This document shows positions 37,691 to 46,472 of a stretch of DNA of 64,000 bases, piece by piece. The notes below the pieces were generated by a model. The model was not told where the DNA came from, ran no database searches, and worked only from the letters and a program-made list of their open reading frames with translations. Numbering within the stretch: the stretch's first letter is position 1; the number at the start of each line of letters is the position of its first letter. Source of the stretch: a virus; IMG/VR virus record IMGVR_UViG_3300020178_000897, positions 1-64,000 of that record; one strand, written 5' to 3'. The position numbers and the translations under genes are program-made.

Positions 37691-38662
37691 TTAATAAGGA
37701 TACCCGTTTGCGCGAAGTGTTTCTAACGCCCACGGATAATTTGGCAATGTAGTTCTACTACCATTGCTTCCCCAAGCAACTTTTGCTCCGCGGATATCTA
37801 TGTGTGTAAAAGTATTATAAACGCCAATTGCAGTAAATCCATTGTCAATTGCCGCTTGTATAAATTCTTGTCGTTGTGCGTTCGATAAACCAGTTTGTAC
37901 AACATCTACTGCATTACCTTGCATATGTTGACTACTTTTTGCTCCGCCGACACTTTCATTATATGCTGGCGAACGATATCCGCTAGTAATTTGTAATTGG
38001 TATCCTACTTGTTGAGATACTCCTTCTAAATTTGCAACTACTTGTGGCTTTACTCTAGTGTCAACATGCGACAACCATTGAATGTATTGACCGTTTTCAT
38101 TGCTAGGTTGCGGACTTGGTGTTTGTTCGTTTACTACTTGTGCATCTTGTGGACCTGAAACATTATTGACAGGACTTGTATTACTGTAGCGGTTAGCATC
38201 GCCTCCGGATTGCGTAGCAATTCCGCCATCGCCGTATTCGGTTGCTTCATTTTGATCCGGATCCACTCCGGCAGCTTCTTCCACTGCTCTACCTTCTAAA
38301 ATGTCAACTGCTTCAGCTTCTGGTCTACTAAAATTAGTTGCTCCAATTGCTATAGCAACTGCGTCAGCGGCGTCACCTACGATAACTGTAGATTCCCCTT
38401 GTGCAGTTTCAGGTGCACAATGAGCACCTCCTAATGGAATACATAATGCGTCAGCGGCAGCACCGTCTGGAGAATGATTTACTACTGCTCTACCATTTAT
38501 AAACACTCCGTTGCTACCTGCTGAAAGTGCGCCATCGCCATGGCTGTTAGGATCACCGTCAACTGAAACTAATTCGCCTACAACATATACATCGCTCTGT
38601 CCGGAAACAACTGTAGTTGCTCCACAACTTCTAGTATGTCCGTTTATGTGTATAGCTGGCAT
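37691..38662 (-). CDS. PAAR spike-tip protein fused to an M15-type peptidase
   Basis: 323 residues in two domains. Residues 1 to about 100 have the PAAR pattern: P-A-I-H-I-N-G-H at the start, S-H-G-D-G-A-L-S-A-G-S, V-F-I-N-G-R-A-V and C-I-P-L-G-G-A-H-C, which forms the sharp metal-bound tip on a gp5-type spike. A Gln/Asn/Pro-rich linker follows (about 130-187). Residues 188-323 match the M15 D-Ala-D-Ala peptidase family: T-S-G-Y-R-S-P, S-S-Q-H-M-Q-G-N-A-V-D-V with zinc ligands His246 and Asp253, and H-I-D-I-R with His287. It would cut peptide bridges of peptidoglycan during entry. It is directly downstream of the gp5-like hub gene by two bases. Confidence 0.8.
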   Translation of the reverse strand: MPAIHINGHTRSCGATTVVSGQSDVYVVGELVSVDGDPNSHGDGALSAGSNGVFINGRAVVNHSPDGAAADALCIPLGGAHCAPETAQGESTVIVGDAADAVAIAIGATNFSRPEAEAVDILEGRAVEEAAGVDPDQNEATEYGDGGIATQSGGDANRYSNTSPVNNVSGPQDAQVVNEQTPSPQPSNENGQYIQWLSHVDTRVKPQVVANLEGVSQQVGYQLQITSGYRSPAYNESVGGAKSSQHMQGNAVDVVQTGLSNAQRQEFIQAAIDNGFTAIGVYNTFTHIDIRGAKVAWGSNGSRTTLPNYPWALETLRANGYPY

Positions 38663-38664
38663 GT

Positions 38665-41205
38665 TTACGTCCTTGTATCAACTACTGTTGATTGGCCCGA
38701 TTCTATAGGTACAGTCGGTGTTAATGATGCTAATGGAACTATATCTCCGTTTCTCAATCTAGAGAAAAAGCCTCTTGCACTTGCAATACGTTGAGGTGTT
38801 TCTGCACTTTCATTACCGTATCCAACTGCATCTTCAAATGCCTGGCCTAATTGATTAAAATTATACATGTTCCAATTGCCGCCGCCTCTTTGAGGGAAGG
38901 TTTCTTTTAAGTACGCAACTGCAACTGCTGTAGCAATTTCTGGATCGTTTAAAAGATCAGGATTTTCGACAATTTCAGGATGTCTTGCCGCGCCGCCAAA
39001 ATGTCTGTAATTATCTTTAAATGTAAGCTGAATAAGTCCTCTACCGCGATATTTGTAACCTTCGTCTTCTGCGTTACCGTTACGGCCGCCATATAATGTG
39101 TTACCAATAGCTGCCGGTCCTGCGGCAGCAAGTTGTTGTGCAAATTCATCGCTTCGAACACGACTTGGAAATACTTGTCTTAAACGTCCAGCACTATAAT
39201 TTAAATTTTCGCTATGTGGTTCAAAGGTGCATTCTCTTTGAATCTGTGCCATTGCTGATGCAATTGCTTCGGCATTTCCTGGTGTTTGGCCAACAGCAAG
39301 TAATTCTGGATTTGCAGGATTAAGGCAAGTAGCCGGATCTAATCCAATTTCTTGTATTAATACATGTAAGAAATAACGTTGCATATCGTTAACATCTACA
39401 GGTTCTGCAGGTTGTTGTCCTATTGGTCCTGCTTGACCTGGAATTACTGTTTGTGGTGCAGGTACTCGTTGTCCTGTTTCAGGATCAATAACTGTTGACT
39501 GGTTAGCAACATTAGGTCCCGAAGTTGAAGTATACTGTGGTTGGTTTGCAGGACTATCAATTAGTGATTGAGCATCTCTACCTTGTCTCGATGGCGGAAG
39601 TCTAGCTTGACTTAGCCCAGGAGTGTGTCCTTCCGGATTTAAATTCTCATGTCCGTCCCAAGGTTCTCTCTGCGGAACGCGAACTGGTTGGGCGGCAGAT
39701 GCGGCAGTACTTGCAGTACTTGCACTGGTCGCTTCGTCAGCCTGCGTAGCAGGATTCGCGGCAGTGTTCATGTGAATTGCTGGAGCCGATTCTCTATGTT
39801 CGCTACCACTTAAAATACTTGTATTAAAGCCTGCGGTAAAGTTTGAATTACCCACTGATGCCATGTGTAAACTAGATTGTTTAAATTTCGCTGACGATCC
39901 AGTTAATACATCAAGTGTGGTTTGACTTGTAATGCTGTGTGCCCCTGCCACATTAATGTGTCCGTCTGCACCAACAAATATTTTAGATGTTGCACCAACA
40001 TAGAGGTCAAAGTTTGCACCAATATCTATTTTTCCATTTGTTCCTGCTTTAAGATCAAAATGATTGCCTGCGGTTGTTTTCCAGTCTCTACCAGCAGTAA
40101 TGTTTACATCTCGCATTGCTTTCATGTTGATATCTCTATCTGCATGTATGTTTACATCATTGGCAGTACGTAAGCTAATACTATCATCTGCATAAACATC
40201 AATTTTTCCGTTTGCAGTTAGTTCTATCCATGCACTGCCTTGAGCATTAGCAATATAAATTAGATCTTCTGTATTATGTAATAATATCTGATGACCGGTT
40301 CTAGTTCTTAATCTAATATGTTCATTGTACGGTAAAGTTTGGTTTGCTTGAGAAACATTTTCTGGAACAGCATTAATATCATAATACGTTGCTCCAACTG
40401 ATTTTGCAAATCCAGCACGTAAAACTGTAGGATCACCATCATCCATTACAATACTACTTCCGCCTAATCTACTGCGGAAATACTCAATCTGTTCCCCTGA
40501 TGGTCCGTATCGGCCTTTAGGTGCGCCATCTCTTTTGTCTAAAGGTCCTGGGGTGTTAATTCCAAATACCATACTAGGAACTTCTCGACGTGCTGTAGAG
40601 GACGTTAATCCTCTAGCTATATCATCAACAAGACCTTGCCTTGACAACACTTCTAACATCATTGGATTGTGTGGTTTTAAAAATTGTTCAGGATCATTTC
40701 CTTGATTGCCGTGAATTGCTTTATTATACTCACCTGTCGGTAACGGTCTGTTTTTAAATTCGTCTGTTAAATTAGCTTGAACAACTTTGTCTGACTTAGT
40801 TGTAGGAGTTCCACTTGGAACCATATAATTCATATATGGGTCTTGTACACATCCAATCCAATATCCTTGATTAGATTGTCCTTCTGCAAAGATAACTAAG
40901 ACTTTAGTACCTGGATCAGGTGGAACTGCCCAGAATCCGTAACTTTGTTGAGTACTGTAATAAGTGTCATTGCGCCTGTTACTAGTAACATCATTTACTC
41001 CATAAAACGGCATACAATAATCTACGGTATAAAGTTGCCCTGATTCGTTATCGGCATCTTGCCCCGAAGTTGTATTTGTAAGTAGTTGTACTTGTAATGC
41101 TCCACTTCTTTTAGGATCAAGATGACTAATTACTTTGGCTAAAAATGGGCCTGGCGGCATTGCTCTAGGTGGTGCGCCGCTCGTTCGTCTATGTTTATTA
41201 GTCAT
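38665..41205 (-). CDS. gp5: Baseplate hub and spike gp5-like, with GH19-type lysozyme
   Basis: 846 residues. About residues 15-150 are a gp5/VgrG-like OB domain (F-L-A-K-V-I-S-H-L-D-P-K-R-S-G-A-L-Q-V and P-D-P-G-T-K-V-L-V-I-F). Residues 300-480 have short repeats such as D-V-N-I-H-A-D-R-D and D-V-N-I-T-A-G-R-D, as in the triple beta-helix needle of gp5. A Pro/Gln/Thr-rich linker leads to the C-terminal domain (about 615-830), a GH19 glycoside hydrolase: Q-I-Q-R-E-C-T-F near 655 with the catalytic Glu, S-E-N-L-N-Y-S-A, and Y-R-G-R-G-L-I-Q-L-T-F-K-D-N-Y. T4 gp5 instead has a T4-type lysozyme between OB and needle. The protein pierces and cleaves peptidoglycan. Confidence 0.85.
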   Translation of the reverse strand: MTNKHRRTSGAPPRAMPPGPFLAKVISHLDPKRSGALQVQLLTNTTSGQDADNESGQLYTVDYCMPFYGVNDVTSNRRNDTYYSTQQSYGFWAVPPDPGTKVLVIFAEGQSNQGYWIGCVQDPYMNYMVPSGTPTTKSDKVVQANLTDEFKNRPLPTGEYNKAIHGNQGNDPEQFLKPHNPMMLEVLSRQGLVDDIARGLTSSTARREVPSMVFGINTPGPLDKRDGAPKGRYGPSGEQIEYFRSRLGGSSIVMDDGDPTVLRAGFAKSVGATYYDINAVPENVSQANQTLPYNEHIRLRTRTGHQILLHNTEDLIYIANAQGSAWIELTANGKIDVYADDSISLRTANDVNIHADRDINMKAMRDVNITAGRDWKTTAGNHFDLKAGTNGKIDIGANFDLYVGATSKIFVGADGHINVAGAHSITSQTTLDVLTGSSAKFKQSSLHMASVGNSNFTAGFNTSILSGSEHRESAPAIHMNTAANPATQADEATSASTASTAASAAQPVRVPQREPWDGHENLNPEGHTPGLSQARLPPSRQGRDAQSLIDSPANQPQYTSTSGPNVANQSTVIDPETGQRVPAPQTVIPGQAGPIGQQPAEPVDVNDMQRYFLHVLIQEIGLDPATCLNPANPELLAVGQTPGNAEAIASAMAQIQRECTFEPHSENLNYSAGRLRQVFPSRVRSDEFAQQLAAAGPAAIGNTLYGGRNGNAEDEGYKYRGRGLIQLTFKDNYRHFGGAARHPEIVENPDLLNDPEIATAVAVAYLKETFPQRGGGNWNMYNFNQLGQAFEDAVGYGNESAETPQRIASARGFFSRLRNGDIVPLASLTPTVPIESGQSTVVDTRT

Positions 41206-44200
41206 TATAAACCGCCTCTAATTCTTCCTGATTGATCAACATCATTTACATTTATATTACGTTCTGGAACTGTTGTTTCGCTACTCTGTGTTGGCGAAGC
41301 ATCTACTCCTTGACTATTGGCAGGCGAATTTGAAGTTCTAGAATTAGAAGAATAATCAAAATAAACATCAAGTGGACTAAAGACTCCAGGTTGTACTGTA
41401 ACTGGAGGAGGAGGCGATGCTGGTTGATCTGTAGTGCTAGTAGTACCGTCGCCGGTTGTGGTCGTTGTTGTAGGTGTAGTACCTGCTGTGCTACCTGCTG
41501 TTGGATTATTAGATCCTGACGGTGTAGTACCTGCTGTTGGATTATTAGCAGGTCGTCTATTTTCATTTCTAGCAGTAGTAATCCTAGTAGCTTCGTCTAA
41601 GTTAGGAACTTCCCAATATTGGAGTACTCCGTCGCCGTTAACGTCTGCTCTAGCAAATGCAACTTCTTCCGGAGTTCCGTTGAGTTCTGCCTCTGCAATT
41701 CTTAATTCATGACGCTTTTCTTCTTCTAACATTGGATCAGTTACTTGTGCTCCAGATTTTGAATTTTGTTGATTTCTTCTTCGAACTGCTTGAATAGTTT
41801 GTGTAAACACATTACCGCTAAATCTATTTGTTACTTCAATAATTTTATATAATCCACTATAATCTTGTAATCCAATTGATGCACCGTCCATTAAATATCC
41901 GCCATTGTCAGGATCTAAATCAATTGGTGTTCTAAAGTTAATTATGATATCTACTTCACCGTTTTGGTAATTCATGGTTCCATCACTGTTAACATTAAAA
42001 TTTGGTGATGCTGTCGAATTATAGTTACCGGTTCCGCTATCTGCAATATAGAAAGGATCTCCTAAAACCTCTAATTCAATAGATATCAAATCGCCGCCAC
42101 TGTTTACTATTGCTTCGTTAAATGATCGTGCTAATCTTAATTGCGGGTCTTCAACTGTTGCGCCGCCAGTAGTAGTGTTCATGTTTTGAGGTTCTTCAAC
42201 TACTGTAGTACCATCACCTTGTGGTGTTCTTGAATTTCCTTGCAATGCAAGATTTGGTGGTGTAGATGTATTAGATTGTTCGCTTGGTTGATTTGATCCA
42301 CTTCTATTACCTCTATCAAGTGAAATTGACTCATAAAATGCATTATCAAATTTGATATCAAAATTTAGTACGTCAGTATTTTGACCTGTAAACATATAAT
42401 TATATACTTTAGGTGCTTGAGCATAAAGTTTATCGTATCCAGGAGGTACATCATTTGGCATTTGAAATGCACTTCGGTGAACCTGATATGGAACAACTCT
42501 ATACAAATAAATTCTAGGCATTCTTCCCATTACTCGTTCGGCAGCAGAATCATTAACTAGATATACTTGAGCTTCTATTTTAAACCAATCAATCATTCCG
42601 TCAGGACGATTAAGTTGCCGTGACACTGATTTTCCAAATTCGCTTAAAAGGACAAGTTCCTCTAGTATTTTTTGTAATTTTGTACCTGCTCTAAATGTAA
42701 TAGTTCTAAGTTTAGGATCAATAGTTACACTGCCTCGTTTTAATAATCCGGACTCTGGGTCCCATGCAAAGTTTGCAATACCAAACGGTGCTCTTCCCGA
42801 ACCTAGTGGACCTGTTGTCAAAATAGGTGCAAATCCAATTCTATTAGGTGAGACATCACGACCAGCAACTGTTGCTTTAATACTTTCACTTAATCTGCCT
42901 CGTCTTACTGAAAATCCTAATCTATCGTCAACAAACGCTCGTTGTTGTTCAATGATCCTAGCACCAAAATCTGAATTATCTTGCTGGTAACCTGCGGCAG
43001 ATGCTTCTGAGTCAATAGTTGCAATTGCTTCATTAATTGCATCATCGTCAAATTCTATCCTCTCTAATTCGCCGGTGGTTGCGGCACCAGCAATTAGTCT
43101 TCCGCTTGAAATTAAAGAGTCTAGTCTTGCGCTACTGCCGTCGCCTGGAAAGGCAATAATATATTCGTCAACTTCAGTTTTTTCTCTAGTTTCATTTCTT
43201 CTATTAAGAAGATGTGTATTCCAATGGGTAGCAATACTGTTTAATCCTGTTTGACATATTTCTTGCAAGGTTGATCCTGATACTGTCATATTAACAGGAA
43301 TACTTTGATTGGCATCTAAAAATGCATCATCGTTAAAAACTGAACATGTAATGTCATATTTGCTGCCTTCGCCGTTAACAGTAAAATTACAAGTTACAAG
43401 TTTTAAAGGGAACATTCTTCTTATCGGTTTACTGGGACTAACTTGATTTCCATCGTTGTCCCATCCTACAAAATCAAGTGTTAGCAAATAAGGAGCTTCT
43501 AGATAATTAGCGTATCCTGCATTTTTTGCGGCTAATTGCAATGTTTGTAAAAACTGTCCCATACTGTATGGTTCATATACTTGGAATGATAACCCATAAA
43601 AATTAGTCGATCTACTTCTTGGATTTGGAGCGACTGTAGTGTCGATATTAACTTCGTCAATATAATAGGCGCCGTTTACTTTATGATATTTTTCAGCATA
43701 TGTTTGTGGTTTTCCTAAAGGTGTTTTTCCAGACTTTAATACTACCTGTCCATTGTTTACGATTCCAGATCGTCTATATGTTTTGTCAGGAAAATTTAAT
43801 TCTTGTGGACTGATGCAACCTAAACCAAAAATACAATTCATAGATGCAAACTGCTCTAATTCATTTGTCATAGGTAAACTATGCGAACTGTAAAGTCCGC
43901 TACCAAATATGGCACCGAGTGCTTTACTCTTTGCAATATTTTTTACTGTTCCTATTACTGCTGAAGGATCAGTTGGTAATCCGTCGCCTAAATCATCTAG
44001 TGCATGCATATTAACTGCATCTCCTATAGAGGCAGCAATTTGCCGAGGTTGTGAAATTCCTTCAGGAAGTGCAGTTACGTTAGAACTAGTTTGTCCTACA
44101 CTTTGATATTGATCAATTAGATTAGCTAAGCCAGGCATACCTAACATGTTAGCAATTTCTTTAGCTTGTTCTGGATCGCCTTCTACTTGTGGAGCAAGTG

Positions 44201-44291
44201 ATTCTTGTCCTGGTGGTGTATATACTCCACCTAGTAACTCTCCGTTTGGTCCTGTTTTTATTGGCTGTCCTGACGGAAAAGTATATGGCAT
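41205..44291 (-). CDS. Large baseplate hub / tail structural protein
   Basis: 1,028 residues, placed directly upstream of the gp5-like gene and downstream of gp53, where a hub partner (T4 gp27-like role) would be expected. The middle region carries P-L-K-L-V-T-C-N-F, Y-D-I-T-C-S-V-F-N-D and N-Y-M-F-T-G-Q-N-T-D-V-L-N-F-D-I, a pattern I associate with hub proteins of T4-like marine phages. About residues 810-840 have Y-K-I-I-E-V-T-N-R-F. A perfect EF-hand-like loop D-V-N-G-D-G-V-L-Q-Y-W-E lies at 883-894. The last 110 residues are a Thr/Asn/Pro/Gly-rich low-complexity tail with repeated N-N-P-T-A-G. The assignment to a named T4 gene is not certain. Confidence 0.6.
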   Translation of the reverse strand: MPYTFPSGQPIKTGPNGELLGGVYTPPGQESLAPQVEGDPEQAKEIANMLGMPGLANLIDQYQSVGQTSSNVTALPEGISQPRQIAASIGDAVNMHALDDLGDGLPTDPSAVIGTVKNIAKSKALGAIFGSGLYSSHSLPMTNELEQFASMNCIFGLGCISPQELNFPDKTYRRSGIVNNGQVVLKSGKTPLGKPQTYAEKYHKVNGAYYIDEVNIDTTVAPNPRSRSTNFYGLSFQVYEPYSMGQFLQTLQLAAKNAGYANYLEAPYLLTLDFVGWDNDGNQVSPSKPIRRMFPLKLVTCNFTVNGEGSKYDITCSVFNDDAFLDANQSIPVNMTVSGSTLQEICQTGLNSIATHWNTHLLNRRNETREKTEVDEYIIAFPGDGSSARLDSLISSGRLIAGAATTGELERIEFDDDAINEAIATIDSEASAAGYQQDNSDFGARIIEQQRAFVDDRLGFSVRRGRLSESIKATVAGRDVSPNRIGFAPILTTGPLGSGRAPFGIANFAWDPESGLLKRGSVTIDPKLRTITFRAGTKLQKILEELVLLSEFGKSVSRQLNRPDGMIDWFKIEAQVYLVNDSAAERVMGRMPRIYLYRVVPYQVHRSAFQMPNDVPPGYDKLYAQAPKVYNYMFTGQNTDVLNFDIKFDNAFYESISLDRGNRSGSNQPSEQSNTSTPPNLALQGNSRTPQGDGTTVVEEPQNMNTTTGGATVEDPQLRLARSFNEAIVNSGGDLISIELEVLGDPFYIADSGTGNYNSTASPNFNVNSDGTMNYQNGEVDIIINFRTPIDLDPDNGGYLMDGASIGLQDYSGLYKIIEVTNRFSGNVFTQTIQAVRRRNQQNSKSGAQVTDPMLEEEKRHELRIAEAELNGTPEEVAFARADVNGDGVLQYWEVPNLDEATRITTARNENRRPANNPTAGTTPSGSNNPTAGSTAGTTPTTTTTTGDGTTSTTDQPASPPPPVTVQPGVFSPLDVYFDYSSNSRTSNSPANSQGVDASPTQSSETTVPERNINVNDVDQSGRIRGGL

Positions 44292-44294
44292 TGT

Positions 44295-44585
44295 TTATGC
44301 TCCTAATGTTTCTTTAACGTGTTGCGGTGATGGTAGATATATTTGTACACCGGCTTTTAAATCATAAATTGGATCTTCGAGGACATTTAGATTACGTTGT
44401 GTAAAAATCCACCATAACGAATAATCTCCGTATAGATCATGTGCTAATAAATCTGGGCGGTTGTTATATTGAGGTTCAACTGTATACAATACATCGTCTG
44501 TGTATGCAGGAACAGGTCTGATATTCCAAATTCCAAGTGTTCCGTCAGGACCAATTGGAGTATCTTGATATGGATGGTTTGCCAT
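44295..44585 (-). CDS. gp53: Baseplate wedge protein gp53
   Basis: 96 residues, shorter than T4 gp53 (196). The core reads R-P-D-L-L-A-H-D-L-Y-G-D-Y-S-L-W-W-I, then R-N-L-N-V-L-E-D-P-I, then L-K-A-G-V-Q-I-Y-L-P. This is the gp53 signature, including the LysM-like strand at the end that binds the wedge ring together. The start overlaps the stop of the upstream tube-cap gene by one base. Confidence 0.8.
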   Translation of the reverse strand: MANHPYQDTPIGPDGTLGIWNIRPVPAYTDDVLYTVEPQYNNRPDLLAHDLYGDYSLWWIFTQRNLNVLEDPIYDLKAGVQIYLPSPQHVKETLGA

Positions 44586-45502
44586 TAAATATATCCTCTT
44601 CCGATATCGTGGCCGCCAACGAACATATTATAATTAAATTGTGTTTGTTTTTGTCTGCTGTAAATTGGTTGGCATGACACACTAAACTGTGATTCTGCTG
44701 GCGCCCAGCTTATTTCTTGGGCGGCGCTTAATGATTGGCCTTTTAATCCTGTTGCAATGTAATCTACTTCAGGAGGCATATCAACAGAAAATGTTGTAAT
44801 AACTACTGGAACATTATTAAAGACATAGTCTCCGTATCCGTTTAGTTTTACAATTGGAGGTGGGCCGCCGGTTTCTGCAAATGTACCGTAATCCATTTTT
44901 GTTACTGATCTTAAATAATGCAAACACGCCATCCAGTACTGTGCTTCTAATTCATTTTGTACATAAAATTGTCCGGTTACAACAATCTCGTTCACACTTG
45001 AATTTCTATATGCATAAGCGGGATAATTAGTATGTACAGGTTCAACATTACTATAGTTTGCACTATGTTGCAAAAGTATTGTTGGCGTAAACGGAAAGAC
45101 CATACTATTTTTAGTAGATCTTAATAATTGAAACATTGGAGACTTAGAAAAAGCACTTGGAGTATTTGGTAACGATAACGAAACTCTCCAGTCTTTTTCT
45201 TCAACATTTCCACCTGTAGTAAACGATGCTTGGCCGCCTAAATTGCCGGCAGCATTACCAAGGGTAGAAGTTGGAATATTTTTAGAACGTAAAGCACTCA
45301 TGAAATTTAAAGAACTTCCTAGGCTGCCGCTGAATAATTGTTGTCCAATATCACGGACTTGGCCTACGAATCCATTGATTGATGTAGGAATACTACCAGT
45401 AAATGGATTTTGTCCTGGAGCATTTGTTCCTGTTGGAGGTACATTGACACCCATGTTTTTACCGTCTTTAGATATGATGCCGTCTTTGAAAAATGTTGCC
45501 AT
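44585..45502 (-). CDS. Baseplate tail-tube cap/initiator protein (gp48/gp54-like)
   Basis: 305 residues, close to T4 gp54 (320) and gp48 (364). The N-terminal 80 residues are Gly/Asn/Ser-rich. The second half has a tube-like fold by pattern: W-R-V-S-L-S-L-P, V-F-P-F-T-P-T-I-L-L, A-Y-R-N-S-S-V-N-E-I-V-V-T-G-Q-F and A-Q-Y-W-M-A-C-L-H-Y-L-R. It is the first gene of the minus-strand baseplate operon, which puts it with gp53 and the hub genes. In T4 these proteins cap the baseplate and start the tail tube. Which of gp48 and gp54 it corresponds to cannot be told without alignment. Confidence 0.58.
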   Translation of the reverse strand: MATFFKDGIISKDGKNMGVNVPPTGTNAPGQNPFTGSIPTSINGFVGQVRDIGQQLFSGSLGSSLNFMSALRSKNIPTSTLGNAAGNLGGQASFTTGGNVEEKDWRVSLSLPNTPSAFSKSPMFQLLRSTKNSMVFPFTPTILLQHSANYSNVEPVHTNYPAYAYRNSSVNEIVVTGQFYVQNELEAQYWMACLHYLRSVTKMDYGTFAETGGPPPIVKLNGYGDYVFNNVPVVITTFSVDMPPEVDYIATGLKGQSLSAAQEISWAPAESQFSVSCQPIYSRQKQTQFNYNMFVGGHDIGRGYI

Positions 45503-45531
45503 ATTAATTGTCTCCTATATGCATTATTTAG

Positions 45532-45560
45532 TTGACAAAGTTATGTACATAGTTTATAAT
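45532..45560 (+). promoter_or_regulatory. Consensus sigma-70 promoter before gp55
   Basis: TTGACA at 45532-45537 and TATAAT at 45555-45560 with a 17-base spacer, a perfect match to the bacterial housekeeping promoter. It is 24 bases upstream of the gp55 ATG, with A-G-G-A-G-A-G as ribosome site. It should be read by host RNA polymerase without phage factors. Confidence 0.88.
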
Positions 45561-45583
45561 ATGACTAACAATCAGGAGAGTTC

Positions 45584-46414
45584 ATGAATAAAAGAGTAAA
45601 TTACCTCAACAATAAAGATATTTTAAAAGAAATACACAAATCAAAGAGTACATTCTGTAGTTTTACTGCACCCGAATACTCTCAATATGATGTTATTTTA
45701 CCTAGTGTAGATAAGATTAATATTCGTACTATTGCCGAAGCTAAAAGAGCACAAGCAAAAAGACTACAACAAGAAAATTTTGAAAAAGCTAAAGAAGCTG
45801 GACAAAAAAGAAAACTAGCTGAATTTGAAATCGATTATAAAAAGATAAAGAAAGAAGATTTAGTGTTTCGAATTATGACATTTGATCATGTTCCAGAAGA
45901 ACCAGGTCGTAAAAAGAATCCTAAAACTGTAGCAGACACTAAAGTTAAACTTAACTTTCCTCCGTTCCAACATTACAAATTTAACGAAAATGACGAACTA
46001 GTTTGTGTAGGAAAAAGTCACTGGGTTGGCGGAATGGAAAATGGTTACTTTGATAAAGATAGCGGTAAAGCAACAAATAAACTAGCATTAATGTGGATGA
46101 AATTATGTGATCGTTATGCTACTCGTGGTAATGTGCGCGGATATACCTATAACGACGAAATGCGTGGACAAGCTATCTTGCAATTAGCACAGATTGGCTT
46201 ACAGTTTGATGAGTCAAAATCAAACAATCCATTTGCCTACTATACAGCCGCAGTAACTAACTCATTTGTACGTGTTATCAACATTGAAAAGCGCAATCAA
46301 AACATTCGAGACGATATTCTTGAAATGAATGATATGAGTCCATCGTATACTAGACAATCACAAGGCGAATGGGAGAGAAACTTAGAAAGATCAAAAAATG
46401 ATGCATCAAAGTAA
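45584..46414 (+). CDS. gp55: RNA polymerase sigma factor for late transcription, gp55
   Basis: 276 residues; T4 gp55 is 185. The C-terminal 120 residues hold the sigma region 2-like core: K-L-A-L-M-W-M-K-L-C-D-R-Y-A, R-G-Y-T-Y-N-D-E-M-R-G-Q-A, then K-S-N-N-P-F-A-Y-Y-T-A-A-V-T-N-S-F near residues 212-228 and N-I-E-K-R-N-Q-N-I-R-D-D. These match the late sigma of T4-like phages, which recognises only a -10 box TATAAATA. The N-terminal 130 residues are an added, lysine-rich extension. The last residues could hold the clamp-binding tail. It is transcribed from a host-type promoter and is divergent from the baseplate operon it should activate. Confidence 0.88.
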   Translation: MNKRVNYLNNKDILKEIHKSKSTFCSFTAPEYSQYDVILPSVDKINIRTIAEAKRAQAKRLQQENFEKAKEAGQKRKLAEFEIDYKKIKKEDLVFRIMTFDHVPEEPGRKKNPKTVADTKVKLNFPPFQHYKFNENDELVCVGKSHWVGGMENGYFDKDSGKATNKLALMWMKLCDRYATRGNVRGYTYNDEMRGQAILQLAQIGLQFDESKSNNPFAYYTAAVTNSFVRVINIEKRNQNIRDDILEMNDMSPSYTRQSQGEWERNLERSKNDASK

Positions 46415-46423
46415 AAATATCGG

Positions 46424-46452
46424 TTGACCTTGTTACAAAACTCAGTTATAAT
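46424..46452 (+). promoter_or_regulatory. Near-consensus sigma-70 promoter before gp47
   Basis: TTGACC at 46424-46429 and TATAAT at 46447-46452, with a 17-base spacer, 21 bases before the start of gp47. It suggests that the gp47-gp46 operon has its own host-type promoter in addition to read-through from gp55. Confidence 0.85.
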
Positions 46453-46472
46453 AACGAGAAGAGGATTAAAAT

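Noticed and set aside
41470-41560. Repeats at the end of the 1,028-residue gene as a CRISPR or mobile element
   Set aside because: They are short in-frame repeats coding N-N-P-T-A-G in a low-complexity protein tail.
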